Shown here: positions 1 to 12,299 of the stretch, one piece after another | Layout: each line of letters starts with the position of its first letter | Numbering within the stretch: the first letter of the stretch is position 1 | Program-made: the position numbers and the translations under genes | The notes under the pieces: generated by a model | Told to the model about the DNA's origin: nothing | Databases searched by the model: none | Seen by the model: only the letters and a program-made list of their open reading frames with translations | Origin: Tigriopus japonicus | Taxonomy: Eukaryota; Arthropoda; Copepoda; Harpacticoida; Harpacticidae | Assembly: GCA_010645155.1 (NCBI GenBank) | Contig: CM021318.1 | Location: 10,158,962 to 10,222,961 of the forward strand | Length of the DNA stretch: 64,000 nt | Reading direction: 5' to 3'

Positions 1-1520
1 TCGACACTACTTTCACAGAATATATACGTTGTCGAGCCTTTGTCTATTGTTGTTGGTTGGATGGACCACCCTGTCACGAACGAATAGAATCTGAAAAAGA
101 AGATCATTGTAAGTCATTGTGGTAAGGTTCATTCACGATATTAGTATAGGTAGACCAAGAAGTTTTAGATTAGCCTAAAGAAGATTGTTTAACACGGTAC
201 TTCAAAATTCCTATCAAGTTTGTATATAATTTTCAAACACAATGAGTCATGTTTCTGACTCACGAAACCAAAAGGAACAACTTTGATTAATGGAGACTCA
301 GAAATCAAACCCTTGATCATCTGCCGAGTTATTTGAGTTTAACTGGTTCATTTTAACCCTGAACCCAGGTGATATAAATCGTGGATTCCCAACAAAGAAA
401 AGAGATTTTTCTATTTCATAAAATCAGATCAAAACTTTCATCACATGGATGTCAGTCAAAAAAAAAAACCAAAAATTTGTTTTATTACCAAAATCTAATT
501 TAAAATGCTTATGTTTAGAAACTATTTTGCTCCAATTATTTTGACTTCATCAAATTGGACATTCAATTTTAAATTGAAGGATTTCTACTTAACACGTGTA
601 TCTGTGTATTTTGTGAGAAATTAATATTTTTCGAAGGACTTCATAACAACATAAGTGACAGTTATAAACTTTACAGCCCTTTTCACCGTTAATGTTTTTT
701 TCAAACATTTGTTTTTTAAGTGATGAAGCTGCTGATCCCTATTACTTCCATCAATTTCACTTTAGCTGTGATCTCAGTTAGCACCAAATATATATTTTTT
801 AGGCCGATAACTTTGAATCTTGACTTGACTCAAATCAGTGCTGCTCCCCTTGATTTCCTGAGTCTGAAACATACTTCATTGTGTTTTGGAATTTTCCTTA
901 CAAACCTGATAAAAAATTTCAATGCTCTGATGAGTTAATGCTCATGCACATGCTCCAAAAGTTAGGCTGTCGAATACCAGTATCGGAATTTCTGAGCCCA
1001 TAATTATTTTTCAAAGTTAGTTACCTTTAATTGGTCTTCATATTTTTATGCATGCTGCAATTACAAAGGTTGTACAAAGTTGAAATTTAAAGCTGAAGAT
1101 ATTCATTAAGAAAATGTGTTGAAAAGCGTTTACCTAGAACTAACTAACGGTTTCATTTTTTATAAGGGTTTCGTACATGGGAATCATTATTTGATCACAT
1201 TATGTTACAAATTGATTCCATGAATGCACCTTTTGTCATTTTCCGTTCCAAAGTATTGGAAAAAATGAGCAACAGGTTATCCCAAGATCTCAGGAGTTGA
1301 TGTAACACATTTGCGCGTGGATATTGATGCAATATGAATTAAATATTCATTTTCAATTTAAATATTGTATCTACGAAATAAAAGGTCCAAAGTATTTTTT
1401 CTGGTGCAACACTTGTTATCAAAATTTGCAATTTGCAAAATGCCGCTTTTTCCAAACCTTAGTATTCATATATTTTTATCCGTTGCTAGATCACATAATT
1501 TTGAATTCTTGAATATGAAA
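1..1520. other. AT-rich non-coding stretch; part of a dispersed repeat
   Basis: I see no convincing gene here. Short open frames lack splice sites and recognisable domains. Bases about 190-370 resemble 23000-23300: a tract around 'acttcaaaatt', then a 'cacaatgag' context, then 'tttgagtttaactggt' followed by 'ttaaccc', in the same order. This stretch could hold further 3' exons or the 3' UTR of the metalloproteinase gene that reads leftward out of 1521. Confidence 0.5.
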
Positions 1521-4500
1521 TCATCGTTTAAGAAAGCGATCCAATTGTTTTGGCTTACCTGCAATGCGGCTTTTGACATCGCGGAAAAAGTTTTTAATTT
1601 TGAACATAAAGCTACCATCACCCCCAGGTCGTTTGTCACCATCACCATTGCTTGGTTTATCAAGGCCAAAGTCATGTCTTGGAATTAGTGTTGACTCCGT
1701 AGTCCTACCTTGAGATGCTGATTTACAACCAAACCACCAAAATCCAGCTGATCGGGGAAATGGAGGATCTGCAGTGTCCACCTGAAGATAGAAAATTGCA
1801 AATTCAAAGCATGAAAGAGGGAAAGTGGGTGGTTGCATGAAAATGTGAGCAAAATTCACCTTGAAAGTGTTGTCATCAAATCGCCAATACTGGCCGTCTT
1901 TAAAGAAATAAGTGAATCCGTTACTGTAACGAATGGCATCATCGATGTCATTAGGAATTCCTTCCCAATTGGAAATTGGTTTTGGATACGAAGATGAGAC
2001 CGGAGGTTTCTTTTCAGGGTCAAATCGGTAATATTTATTGCCCTGAAAATAGTAACAAAGATATGTATATAGTTTTAGGTTCTTCATAGATAACAATGTA
2101 CAAGTTATGGATTAGATGATGCTACTAAATTTAGTTCATCACGACAGTCTTGACCATTTGTTATTGCAGCACATTGTCAAGTTATTTTGATTCTCCACTT
2201 TCGTCCTAAAAACGCTCTACTTCTTTATTGTTCAACTTTCAGATAATTTTTTCATTCATTCATAAAGTAATACACATATATTGCCCAGACATTAATTAGG
2301 TGCAATTGTGTCTTAAAAGTAAAGCAAAGTCACTTACAAAAGACGCGAAAGTTCTTTCTTCCACGATATTTCGATCTTGAAGCAAAAAAGCAAATTTTCG
2401 TTTTGATCAGAGCAAGAAAATTGATTAATCTCTTGTGCTCATTAAAATTTCCGGGCTTTGAAGGCTAGGACGTCCAGGTATTATTGCTCTAATGAAAAGG
2501 ATACTTTCCCTCTTTGTTTCAAGACAGAAAAAACGTAAAAATAAGAAGAGTCTACTTTGCTTTACTTTCAAGGTAAAGTTACATCTTTTATGGTCACAAC
2601 ATTAGAGGCAAGACTGTAAAATAAACTATAGTTCATTCCCATTTGATTGAAATTTTTACATGATGAAGAAGTCCCCTTCTATGGAAGAGGGAATATAGCA
2701 ATACTTTCTCATCAATAAAAAGGCTTCATCCCAACTTCTGTAGCTATCAAAAAAGAAACAAATTATTGGGCTTTTGTTAATCGTAATTTCCAACAACAAC
2801 CCTGGGAATTTATACATATGAGTCGAAAAGATTTCCAAGGGGTGAAAATTGATAGTCTAATTTCCGGGATAAGAGGACTGAACATTCCATTGAGGGCTAA
2901 AAACAAAGAAACAAAGCAAGAAGGAACCGACACTAAAAAGAGAATGCACAACACTACACAATACAAAGAAGATACATCTTTACATGAAAGTTTTGTTGTA
3001 GTTGTGAATCAAATTATTTTCATTATGGACGAGTACATTTGAACCTCTTCATATCTAACCTACTCCGAACTAGTCAGTGATGTGTCTATGATAGTCTGGG
3101 AAGCGATGTTCAACGTGCCATCGACCAAATTGGAAAATGTGAATGGCTCAAATCGGTCCACATTTTAAAGGCGCCTTCTTCCCTTGCCTAAAATGTGGAT
3201 TGTCAGTCGAGATTCTATGAGGTATTGAGTCATAGTGGACGGTAAATTTTCAATTGTTTTTGGTTAGAAGTGTTCCCAAACCAGTCAGTCTCTCTTTTCC
3301 AGAATCGAACAAAATTTGATTCACGCCATTTATTGTTTTTACGGTGGTTTAAAGCGAGGTCGAGCCTTACTTGAAGAAAAAAACTGGACATCAAAGTGAC
3401 ACTTGTTCTTCCAGTAATAATTTCTCGCTTATTTGACTTTAAATTACATCTTAATCTAACCCAGACATCTTCCAGAAACGAGTGGGTGCACACTGGATGT
3501 TTGATTTTGCCAAAGTGCCCACCCATTGGAGAGATACTTAATCATTATAACGACACAACTTTCGTGTCAGGGTATAGGCTATTGTAGTCAGTCCTTGGTA
3601 CACAGCGTACCGTTTTTAAAAGGTCCTTTACTTTTACAACAACGAAAGCAACGATTTCGGAGCTGGCTTTCATGGTGACAAAACCTAATTTTAGGGAAGG
3701 CAAATCCAACTTCAATAGCGCTCTATTGATTTATTACTCACCTTGAAGAAGTAAATCTTTTCATTTCCGGTCCAAACAAAAGCTCCATCCACTCGATCGG
3801 GAATGCCTTCAAAGCCTTTAGATATTTCTTTTGGATATCCCGAATCCATAAACTGGTTTGTGAATCTCCAGTACTGTGAACCCTTGAAGAAATAGGTCTT
3901 TCCATTGGTCCACGTAAAGGCAGCATCCAAATTGGGAGGTAGTCCCCCCCAATCGGACGAGAGATCTCGTGGATAACCATTTGCGACGGATTCATCGGTC
4001 AACTTCCAGTATTTTCCTCCTTTAAATGTGAAAGTGTCCCCATTCTTGAGTGTAACAATGGCATCAAAGGAAGCATCATTGCAGAGCTCCTCATCGTCCA
4101 CTCGACTGGGCGGATCGGGTTCTGACGCTTCTGGGCGTGTTGAAGAGGGCTTTGAACTGGTTGTCTTTTCTCCATAAAGTTGCTGAAAATGCATAAAACC
4201 ATCGATCGGAAAGGTCTCTTAAATGCGCCTTTTCATACTGTAGCTGATAATGATGAAAAAGGTTAAATTTGTAGGAGAGCCTCAAATGTTTGATAGCCTT
4301 CATTAAGGGCAACCAGAATAGCTTAAAATATGCATAAACTCCAAGCGCTGTAACAAGAATGTTATGTTATGTTATACCTATTGTTTGGAACGGGCTAAGA
4401 CGTGTAAAGCAGGTTAAACTTTGTTCATCATTTGTCCCGGAGTGCAGTTTTGGTTGGTTTACCAGTACTGTGACCTCCCAGTCTGCTGTTGCTTCAAGAC

Positions 4501-6138
4501 GTCCATTCTTACCTGAATTCCTTCAATGTCATCTTTCTTTAATTGAACCCGTTTTTCAAAGCCTTGATAGAATGGCGACATTAATGCGGATTTGGTATCG
4601 CTATGTGACAAACCCAAGGAATGGCCAAATTCGTGAGCGGCAGTTTGCAGTAGATTCGTACCTACAAAATATGAAACAAAAGAATATTTGTCTTCGTTCC
4701 AGAGGCATTCTATGTAGTCTGTAGTTGTACATAAGTGCACTACTCACCAACAAAACTGTCTTTGGTCCAGAATTCGTCGTCATCAAAATGAGCGTCACCG
4801 CCAAAAACTGGGAAGAAGGCATGAGCTAAAGTGCCCCCTTGGCCATCAAAAGGATCCCCATCTCCATGACGGCCTTCCTCAAATCGAATATCAATGTGGA
4901 CTTTCCCTGATTCCCGTGGAACGAATTTGAGGTCTGTGAACTCACTCCAAACCTCCAAAGCTCGAGCAATTTCAGAGTCGACATCGGATTTTGACATCAT
5001 TTTCTTAGACGGATAACTGCTGATTCGGTAAGTGATCTCTTTCACTCGCCATCGACTTCCTAGAAATTTAGAAAAAATTAACAAGACCGAGAGTGACAGG
5101 TTTTATTGTATGTTAAGTAAGTTTGACGTATTGTAAAAAGTGGAAAAGAACACAGAACCAGTTTTTAGTGTCCAATCATTCGTTACGAGTCGGTAAATTT
5201 AGTAGTAACGCTTTCATGAAAACAACTCAAGCGCATCAACTTACTTTTTGCTTTTTGAGAAGCCTAGAATCTCGTGATTGCAATAACTCGGAGCATGAAA
5301 TAGTTTAAGTCTTTCTCAAACATCTGTCTGATTTAATTTTCAAAATGCTTCATATGGTTGGGTGATTTTGTTCTTTGATTATCAAAGCCGAGGAGGAGCC
5401 CAATATGGCAAAAAATAATTAATCAGAAGATTACTCTTGTGTCTGAAACATTAAAGAGGAATGACAAATTTCAAGCCTTGCTTGATCTGTATCCTAGGGA
5501 TATCTTTAAAACGTGAGTTTAGAGACTTTGGGAGTCCTTGGTTTGAGGGGTGAAGGAGTGTTGTTTTTCACCCTCACTAAACTTTTGCAATGAAGGTTTC
5601 TCAGGGAATTAACCGACCAATATTTCTTGAGGGTATGTTTGGATGGAATTCGTGTTTACCACGGTTTCCTGTGCAGGATTTGATGCCATGTGGTGTCTGC
5701 CTACCTTGAAGGGCAAATCGTTTGCTCCGGCCGTGACTTTTTGAATGCCCAACCATGTCTTTGACGCCACATCTGGGTAGTTTCATCATCCTGGAAGTCT
5801 CAGGATCCATTTCACCCGTTTCATTGAGACCTGCAAATCGCTGGAACTCCATGATAGACTCCTTGATCGCATCAGGATGAATGAGAGCCGCTGACCTCGA
5901 AGAATCGGTCTCATCCATATAACCGTATTTCATGAGGTACATCTAGACACAAAAGATGTTAATCAGCTTGGATTCAGGCGGAACTTTAATTACTACCTTG
6001 CACCCTTACCATTGCATCGTCAATGGGTTCTCCCAAAGGTCTGCCCATTGCGGACTGATTGGTACATATGACAACAACGACAAATAAGAACAGCCGACTC
6101 GACCATTGAGAAGGTCCTTTGGTAGCAAGTCTGTCCAT
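1521..6138 (-). CDS. Secreted matrix metalloproteinase (prodomain, catalytic, hemopexin)
   Basis: Zinc endopeptidase of the matrixin family (M10A), predicted to cleave extracellular matrix. Exons: 6138-6010, 5942-5705, 5059-4748, 4661-4513, 4182-3742, 2042-1860, 1781-1521; all junctions are GT..AG with matching phases, giving about 570 residues. The start ATG opens a signal peptide with core [10 protein letters not shown]. The prodomain carries the cysteine switch PRCGVKD (Cys101); the usual motif is PRCGVPD. It is followed by a furin-type site RSKR (115-118). The zinc site [11 protein letters not shown] is at 236-246, with a Met-turn ALMSPFY downstream. A threonine/serine/proline linker leads to hemopexin repeats bounded by Cys310 and Cys503, the pair that normally forms the disulfide. 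The 3' end is uncertain: the last exon can read through to the stop at 1521, giving a basic tail, but donors at 1708 and 1563 could splice to exons further left. The furin site suggests activation in the secretory pathway. Family call is secure; subtype is not. Confidence 0.93.
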
Positions 6139-9100
6139 TTTGAGAATTGGCATGTCCTTGGTCTCAAACTGACATATTCAATAGCAGAACGCCAAAGGGA
6201 CAAACTTTTCACTTGAGGATAATACTGAAATATTTGGAAAACTATTTAGTTATTTGGACACAGTGAAAGAAAATTGATATTACTTATAATCTAGAGCAAC
6301 ATTATTGGGAACAGAAGTAAAAAAGAGAGAAAGAAAGAACCGAAATCATACCCATTTTGGGCTTAGGGCTTGGGTGTTGTTAAGGGAATATTTTTCCCTG
6401 ATTTTCTTCTTTCAAGTGCCTTTTTGAGCCTTAATTATAAGTATGTGGCTTAAAAAGATCCTTCCTAAATGTTTAACTAAACATTATTACTGGGAATATA
6501 TCTGCAACAATTCAAAAAGAACAAATAAAACTACAAATATGAAAAGCGACCTACATTTTAGTCCGCTTCATTTGCCTACTTTGAGATTTGACCGGCTTAT
6601 TTTTTGACAAAATTCTGCAAAACTAGTTAAAGTATAAGATAATGATGATTCAAATATGTGCCTCACAACACTATTAGGTCAAGTTTTTTTCAACGACTTG
6701 TCCATTTCGCTTTTATCGACGTGTTTTCACGGGTTTACGAAGATTTAAAACAATAAAAAAACGATGTTCCCAACAACGATGAAAGAAAGATGCCAAGATA
6801 TTTCAAAGTAACCGAACTTCAACAACCTTTTGGTATTGTCAGTCCTCAGACAAGAATGAAGACGTTAAAAGGTCATACTATTGTTTTTCCCTAGTCAAAA
6901 TTGATTTCTTTCTTTTTTCTTAGATCGGCCTTTGACCTAGAAAAAGGTGTGTACTCAAACTTTGTACTGATCAAAATGTACTGATCAAAATATGACTGCC
7001 CAGATTGACAGTCATATACAGAATCAGATGCGATAATTTTAGATCAACTTAGCCTTTCAAATCTAAACAAAAATATTGCAGCTTTCGCTAAGATTGTGCC
7101 CGAGTTAAATTGGCCACCATATTTGAATGATTTGTTAACATACTCATAAAGCTTAGGAACTCTTGACACCTGAGGCGACTCCATTCTTTTTGGTGCTACC
7201 TTGCTTTCCTTAGACGATTTCAAAATCCAAAATTTCGGTCAAAATGCACTATTTTCCGTCATGGTGGTTTTGGTTTGATTTATAAATTAAACTAAGTTGA
7301 AGAAAAAGTTAGATTGAGATCAAATATGAAAAGCCTACGCACATTCTACTTTTCTCAAAGTACAAGTGCATAATTTTGCACTACTTTTTCTCCTGAATAA
7401 AACAGGTATTATCTATTATTAATGAACTTGCCCGAGGGAAGCTTGACAGTCCTGAAGGATGGAGACCGGATTCTTAAGTGTTGCTTGCTGATGAATTGAA
7501 TACTGAAACTGGTTTCTACTGTGTGTACAAGATATTATTGCTTTCATGGTGGATGAGTCAAAAAAGTTCGGAGAACAGAAAGAAATCCGACGAACGTGAC
7601 CAATGTACCGAAGCTCGGCGAGACGTTTCGGGTAAGAATTTTGTAGCATTCGCAAAAATGGAAAAGGAGCTATGTTATTCCAGTTTGATTGGAAACGTTA
7701 AAGTCGTTGGTTTGTTTAGGTTATGCTAATGGGCCAAATCTGATCTTTTAGTAAAAAGAAATGAAGAAGCTAAAAGAAACGGGATGCTTTGGTTACCTTT
7801 GATAACAGAGTCCAAGTTTGAGTAGAGCTCCGTGATAATGCAGGTTTACAAATAACTTGATCCCACATTCCTGCCTTGTCACTCCTTTCTGACGTACGTA
7901 CGTACTTGAAGTTGAAAATAGCGCCGTTTGTTGAACCAACAGTTTGGACTCGTAATTCTTTTTTAAACTGTTGGGCACGTCAGGCCATTGCGGGCCCTTC
8001 GAAATTTGAAAACAAAGATTTATATTGACATTCCCAAACTCGCGGGCCCTCGCCAGCAAAAGTCAGGATTGTAAAACTACTCGGACCACTCGATCGCTGG
8101 ACAAAATTCTGACCACGTTTCTTTTTTAACCAAGATAATTAGTATTTGATATCTTACAAAGCTTTTCTTTTTGAATGATCAACTCGAAATCAAAGAGGGA
8201 CCAATCAAAAACATCTGCAATCAGGTCCATCGTTAAAGGAGTACCGAACCGATTCGAACCAAGTCAAGCCCCAGTAACATGTTTCATAGAAATTCATTTG
8301 AAATGAGAACAGACGGTCTTGTAGGATTTCAGCCGTATTTGTATGAATATGCAGGAAACCACAAGTGGCTGCCCAACAAACCAACCGATCATGCAAGGTC
8401 AGTTTTAGTGTTTAGTGGTCCGCTGAGCTCATTCGCAGAAAGACGTTTCGCTCGTTTTCTTCCTCGCCTTCGTTGTTTCTTTAGAAACTTCATCACGACG
8501 AGACAAACACTTTTCAACTTCTAGCAAAATGAGTCACTTTTCACCTCAATGCAAGTCACATTCACCCACAGGAGGTTCACCGAAAATCGGTGGAATCGGA
8601 TTAGAGAGCTAAACATTGGTATGGCACACAGTTCCTACCTTTAACAATAAAGGAGGCCTCAACACACGACTTGCATGACTGCCTGACGAGAACCAAATGG
8701 CGACTGAAGAGCAATCTCGTGTACAAGCTTGTTGAACAACCATGCATTGCTGGATGCGTTTACAATGGAGGCACTCGTGATTTCGAACCTTGTGAACGAA
8801 TTTGGTTTGTCAGGAATCTCAAGATCCATGTTACTTCTATCAAAATGTTAAGCAAAATTGTTATCCATTTTCTTATTCTCATGCAAGATTTGTATAATTT
8901 GTAATATGACTCCTTTTCACTCTCAAACAAACTAGTACAACAGCATTTAGATTTTCCCATTTCAGGGGTTTTGCGCTCAGCATCAACTCAAATTGTTTGA
9001 GCAATCAACTTTGAAAAAGTGTGCAATGCATTGAAGCAGCTTTATCTGGGCATTTTGTTTCGTTTATTTCTATTCATTCAAGCAAATTAATTGTGGTCCT

Positions 9101-12100
9101 TGGGTCACCTTGAAATTTTCGACATTAGTACTCTCAAAAGTTTTTAAAAAATGTGTCGCAAAATGGAAAAGAAGCTTGTGAAATTTGGTGTATATGGATA
9201 TGGTGTAGTTGAACTTACGTAAACTATCAGATATGTGGCTCTGTTAACCAATCAAAGTATGTATCTGTTCTTGGACTCCTACCTAGTAGATACTTTGTTC
9301 TTATAAACCTTGCAATTTATTGTCCTTTGGAAATCTTGCTTCCAAACACTGCATCTTAAAAAAGTTTTCAAATGAAATGCCTAAGATTGTGTGATTGCAT
9401 TTCAAGGAGATTCAAGGGTGTCACCTAAAACTCAAAAAGATTTTGTACTTGTCAAACAAACCAGCATGTAGACAAATCAGCGTTACCTATGTAATTGATT
9501 GGTATGAACTTGTGTAAATGATGCCAAAACCAAAGTTAAATTTTGAACATCACTCTATCCAGGCAGCAAGCTTGGCAACTAGCCCACAAACTCAACGAGC
9601 GTAAGTTGGTAATCCAAGCTACTGAATGTACGTACAGCACAATACCTCCACCATCAATAGACATGGAATTGCTGATACGATTATTGAACTTGCTTGATTA
9701 CTTACTGACTGTCACTTAGCGACTGGTATTTGAACTACCGTGCTCTGACCTTTTGAATAGCTATCTCCCATTTCCAGACATACTAAATAATACGATTAAT
9801 CAATAAGATGGAACTTGAAGTCAAGACAAAAATAAGATCAATCGTTTGCTGTCGATTCTTAGCATCAAGGGCGTTATTTCTAACACGCATAATGAGCTGA
9901 GAATGTATTGATGCAAATCAAGGACGTCATAAACGAATACAAATGGTTCAACACGTCAAGAGAAGAAAAAGACATGATACACATTTTTCTTTAGGTGAGG
10001 ATAGTAGGAAAAGACATGAATTCATCGTGGTTCTACCTTTGATCGAAGTTGAAGATGTACAAACAATCTCCACGAAGGTGAGTTTGCTTTCAGTGGTCGT
10101 GATTCATTCCCACCAACATGTGAGTCCATATGTACGTGCATGTTCAGTCACAGGGTTAGGCAGTTTTATGATTGAATGATGGTACATCTTTCTCTTCTTT
10201 AAAAACAATTGATAAGCGATGCAATTATGCAAATCTTTTCAAACGTCAATCAAGGATAATTGGTCCTTATGATTATGTATAAATAGTTATTTTCCATATG
10301 AACTTCATGATCTAAGTACTTGGAAAAGCAATATCCTTCAGTACACCAAGAATACAGTACCCTTAAAAAACCTTCCAAGAATGATAATCGTAAGCTCATA
10401 AATCTTGTTAAAAGGAGTCATCTCCAATCTTGTCAACAAGTTCTTCATAATAAATTCTTAGGTGTCAGAACATTACTAGTGCATGACGGATTTCAGAAAT
10501 AATAGGTCGCCTGTTAACCGAATTAATTCAAATGGCTCAGGTACACGAGGATGCACCAAAATCAACTCAATTCAAGGGCCATGCAGTGTACATTCAAAGC
10601 ACAACCCGCCGACTCTACCAAAGGCTGGTTAGCGGCATAGTGTTCACTGCAGTAGATATGTCTTCCGTTTTTTACCTATTACCCTTTTTATCTGATATTT
10701 ATCTTTTGTCAATAAAGGTCCTAAATAAAGTCCCGAGTTGTTTTATTCTGGGTCACATTTTAACGTAAACAAGAGGACATTCTGTATCGCATTTTGGTGT
10801 AAATAAAAGGATATTCTGGATCGCATTTTAGGGTAAATATGAGGAAATCTAGAACATAATGCCAAACGCGTGTTAGTTTCACGTTTCTTCAGTTTACTCT
10901 TACTACAGCTGCCTTGTTACAAACACAATCGATGATCTTTTAGAATGATTAAGGCTATTAATTTGACTCGATTTGAGATACTTAAGTTGTTTGAATGTCT
11001 GCCACTAATATGCTGTAATCCACCTGGTAACCGGAGAGAATACTTAAAGACCAATAATGTGACTTGATTTTGGGTACTTGAGTTATATGAATTGGTGCTG
11101 TAATCATGTGATATTGTGGCAGCCGAAGTGTGTAGTAGGAGTAAAGAAGATTAGGGTCTATATAACCATTGCCGATAAAGAAAATTGTTTCAGCATATAC
11201 AGTACTGTAGGTTGCGTTTCTCAAACTCAACTTAAAAGCTCGAAAGCTTGTGTTCTAAGGCTTTACTCGAGCATGGTTATTTCACCTCTTTTTTTACTCG
11301 CACCATAATTCTTAGTGCATCACCGCCAATAAAAATCTCATATGCTATCCACAGGAACAATGTTTTTTAGTTTGTTTCTTGTTTTCCTTAAGTCAAGTTT
11401 TGTGAACAACTAATAGGATTACAAGAATCTTTGGCAAGACTTCCGTTCTGGGAAAAGAAAATAAGCTGAGATCTTAGCTTTCACGTTCATCACAAAAAAA
11501 TAAAGTCATCTGTGAGTTCAAGACTGTCTTCAAACTTATGTATGAAAAATAATCTCAAAGAAAATGAAGCAATTTTAAGCTTGTGTTTTAAATTGTAAGT
11601 ATTTATAGGATGCCAACAAAAAGATTTGAAACTAGAACGAATGCTCTGGAACTCCCAACCCTGTCAGTGTTCACGACTTTTTTTACGAAATCATTCAATG
11701 TTAAATGGAAGAGATCAGAAAACCCAGGTGTACACTTTATCCAGAAGAAGGGAAAGTCATAGGGACAAAGGCATTGGTACAAGAATGTGAAAAACTATCA
11801 TTTCTTCAATGTTATCGTGTATTGGTTCAGCAATGACAGATATATATTTATGTCTTACTTGTAAGTTTCAATGTGAAACTTGTCTGTTTCTTTGTTGAAC
11901 AGTACAATTTCTTGCGAGTTCAAAGTACAAAAGGAAAGAATATTCGTGGGATAACCTCATTTGTCTGGCTTGTATGGGTTGTTTTTTCTACCTCGGTCGC
12001 GAATGACGTTTTTTTTAATAAGAACAAGTTACAATATCGAGTAAACAAAGAGACATTTGACATTTTCATCCTTTGGTCGGATTTTCCCATTTGGACGACA

Positions 12101-12299
12101 ACTCATTTGGAGCCCGAACTTACTAAAATAGATTATATCTGTTCTTCATTTGGGGAAAAAGTTTCACCTCCAGGATTCCAGCCTGTTTTGTTCTTTACCT
12201 TTTTCCTGGCGTACCTAACTTTGTTAGTCATCAATTCCGGGGAAATTCCCGAGCGCTCAAAACAAGACGTGCTTTGATTAAATCTGCTTTATTTTTTAA
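6139..12299. other. 6 kb intergenic region without recognisable genes
   Basis: Open frames on both strands are short, lack domains and lack consistent splice context. The stretch contains a degenerate three-copy tandem repeat near 10745-10844 and a short acgtacgtacgt run near 7905. The 5' flank of the metalloproteinase is at its left end; I could not assign a promoter element with confidence. Confidence 0.5.
10745..10844. repeat. Degenerate 34-base tandem repeat, three copies
   Basis: Three consecutive units of about 34 bases start at 10745, 10779 and 10813. Each begins attctg, continues with a 'gcatttt' or 'acatttt' core and a 'gtaaa' block, and ends in a purine-rich segment. They differ at roughly a quarter of positions, so the array is old. 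It lies in intergenic DNA. Confidence 0.6.

Noticed and set aside
11873..12277. 134-codon plus-strand open frame next to the PTB gene
   Set aside because: Begins with GTG, has no ATG in a suitable place, no splice context and no recognisable domain; it lies tail-to-tail with the PTB gene and is probably chance.
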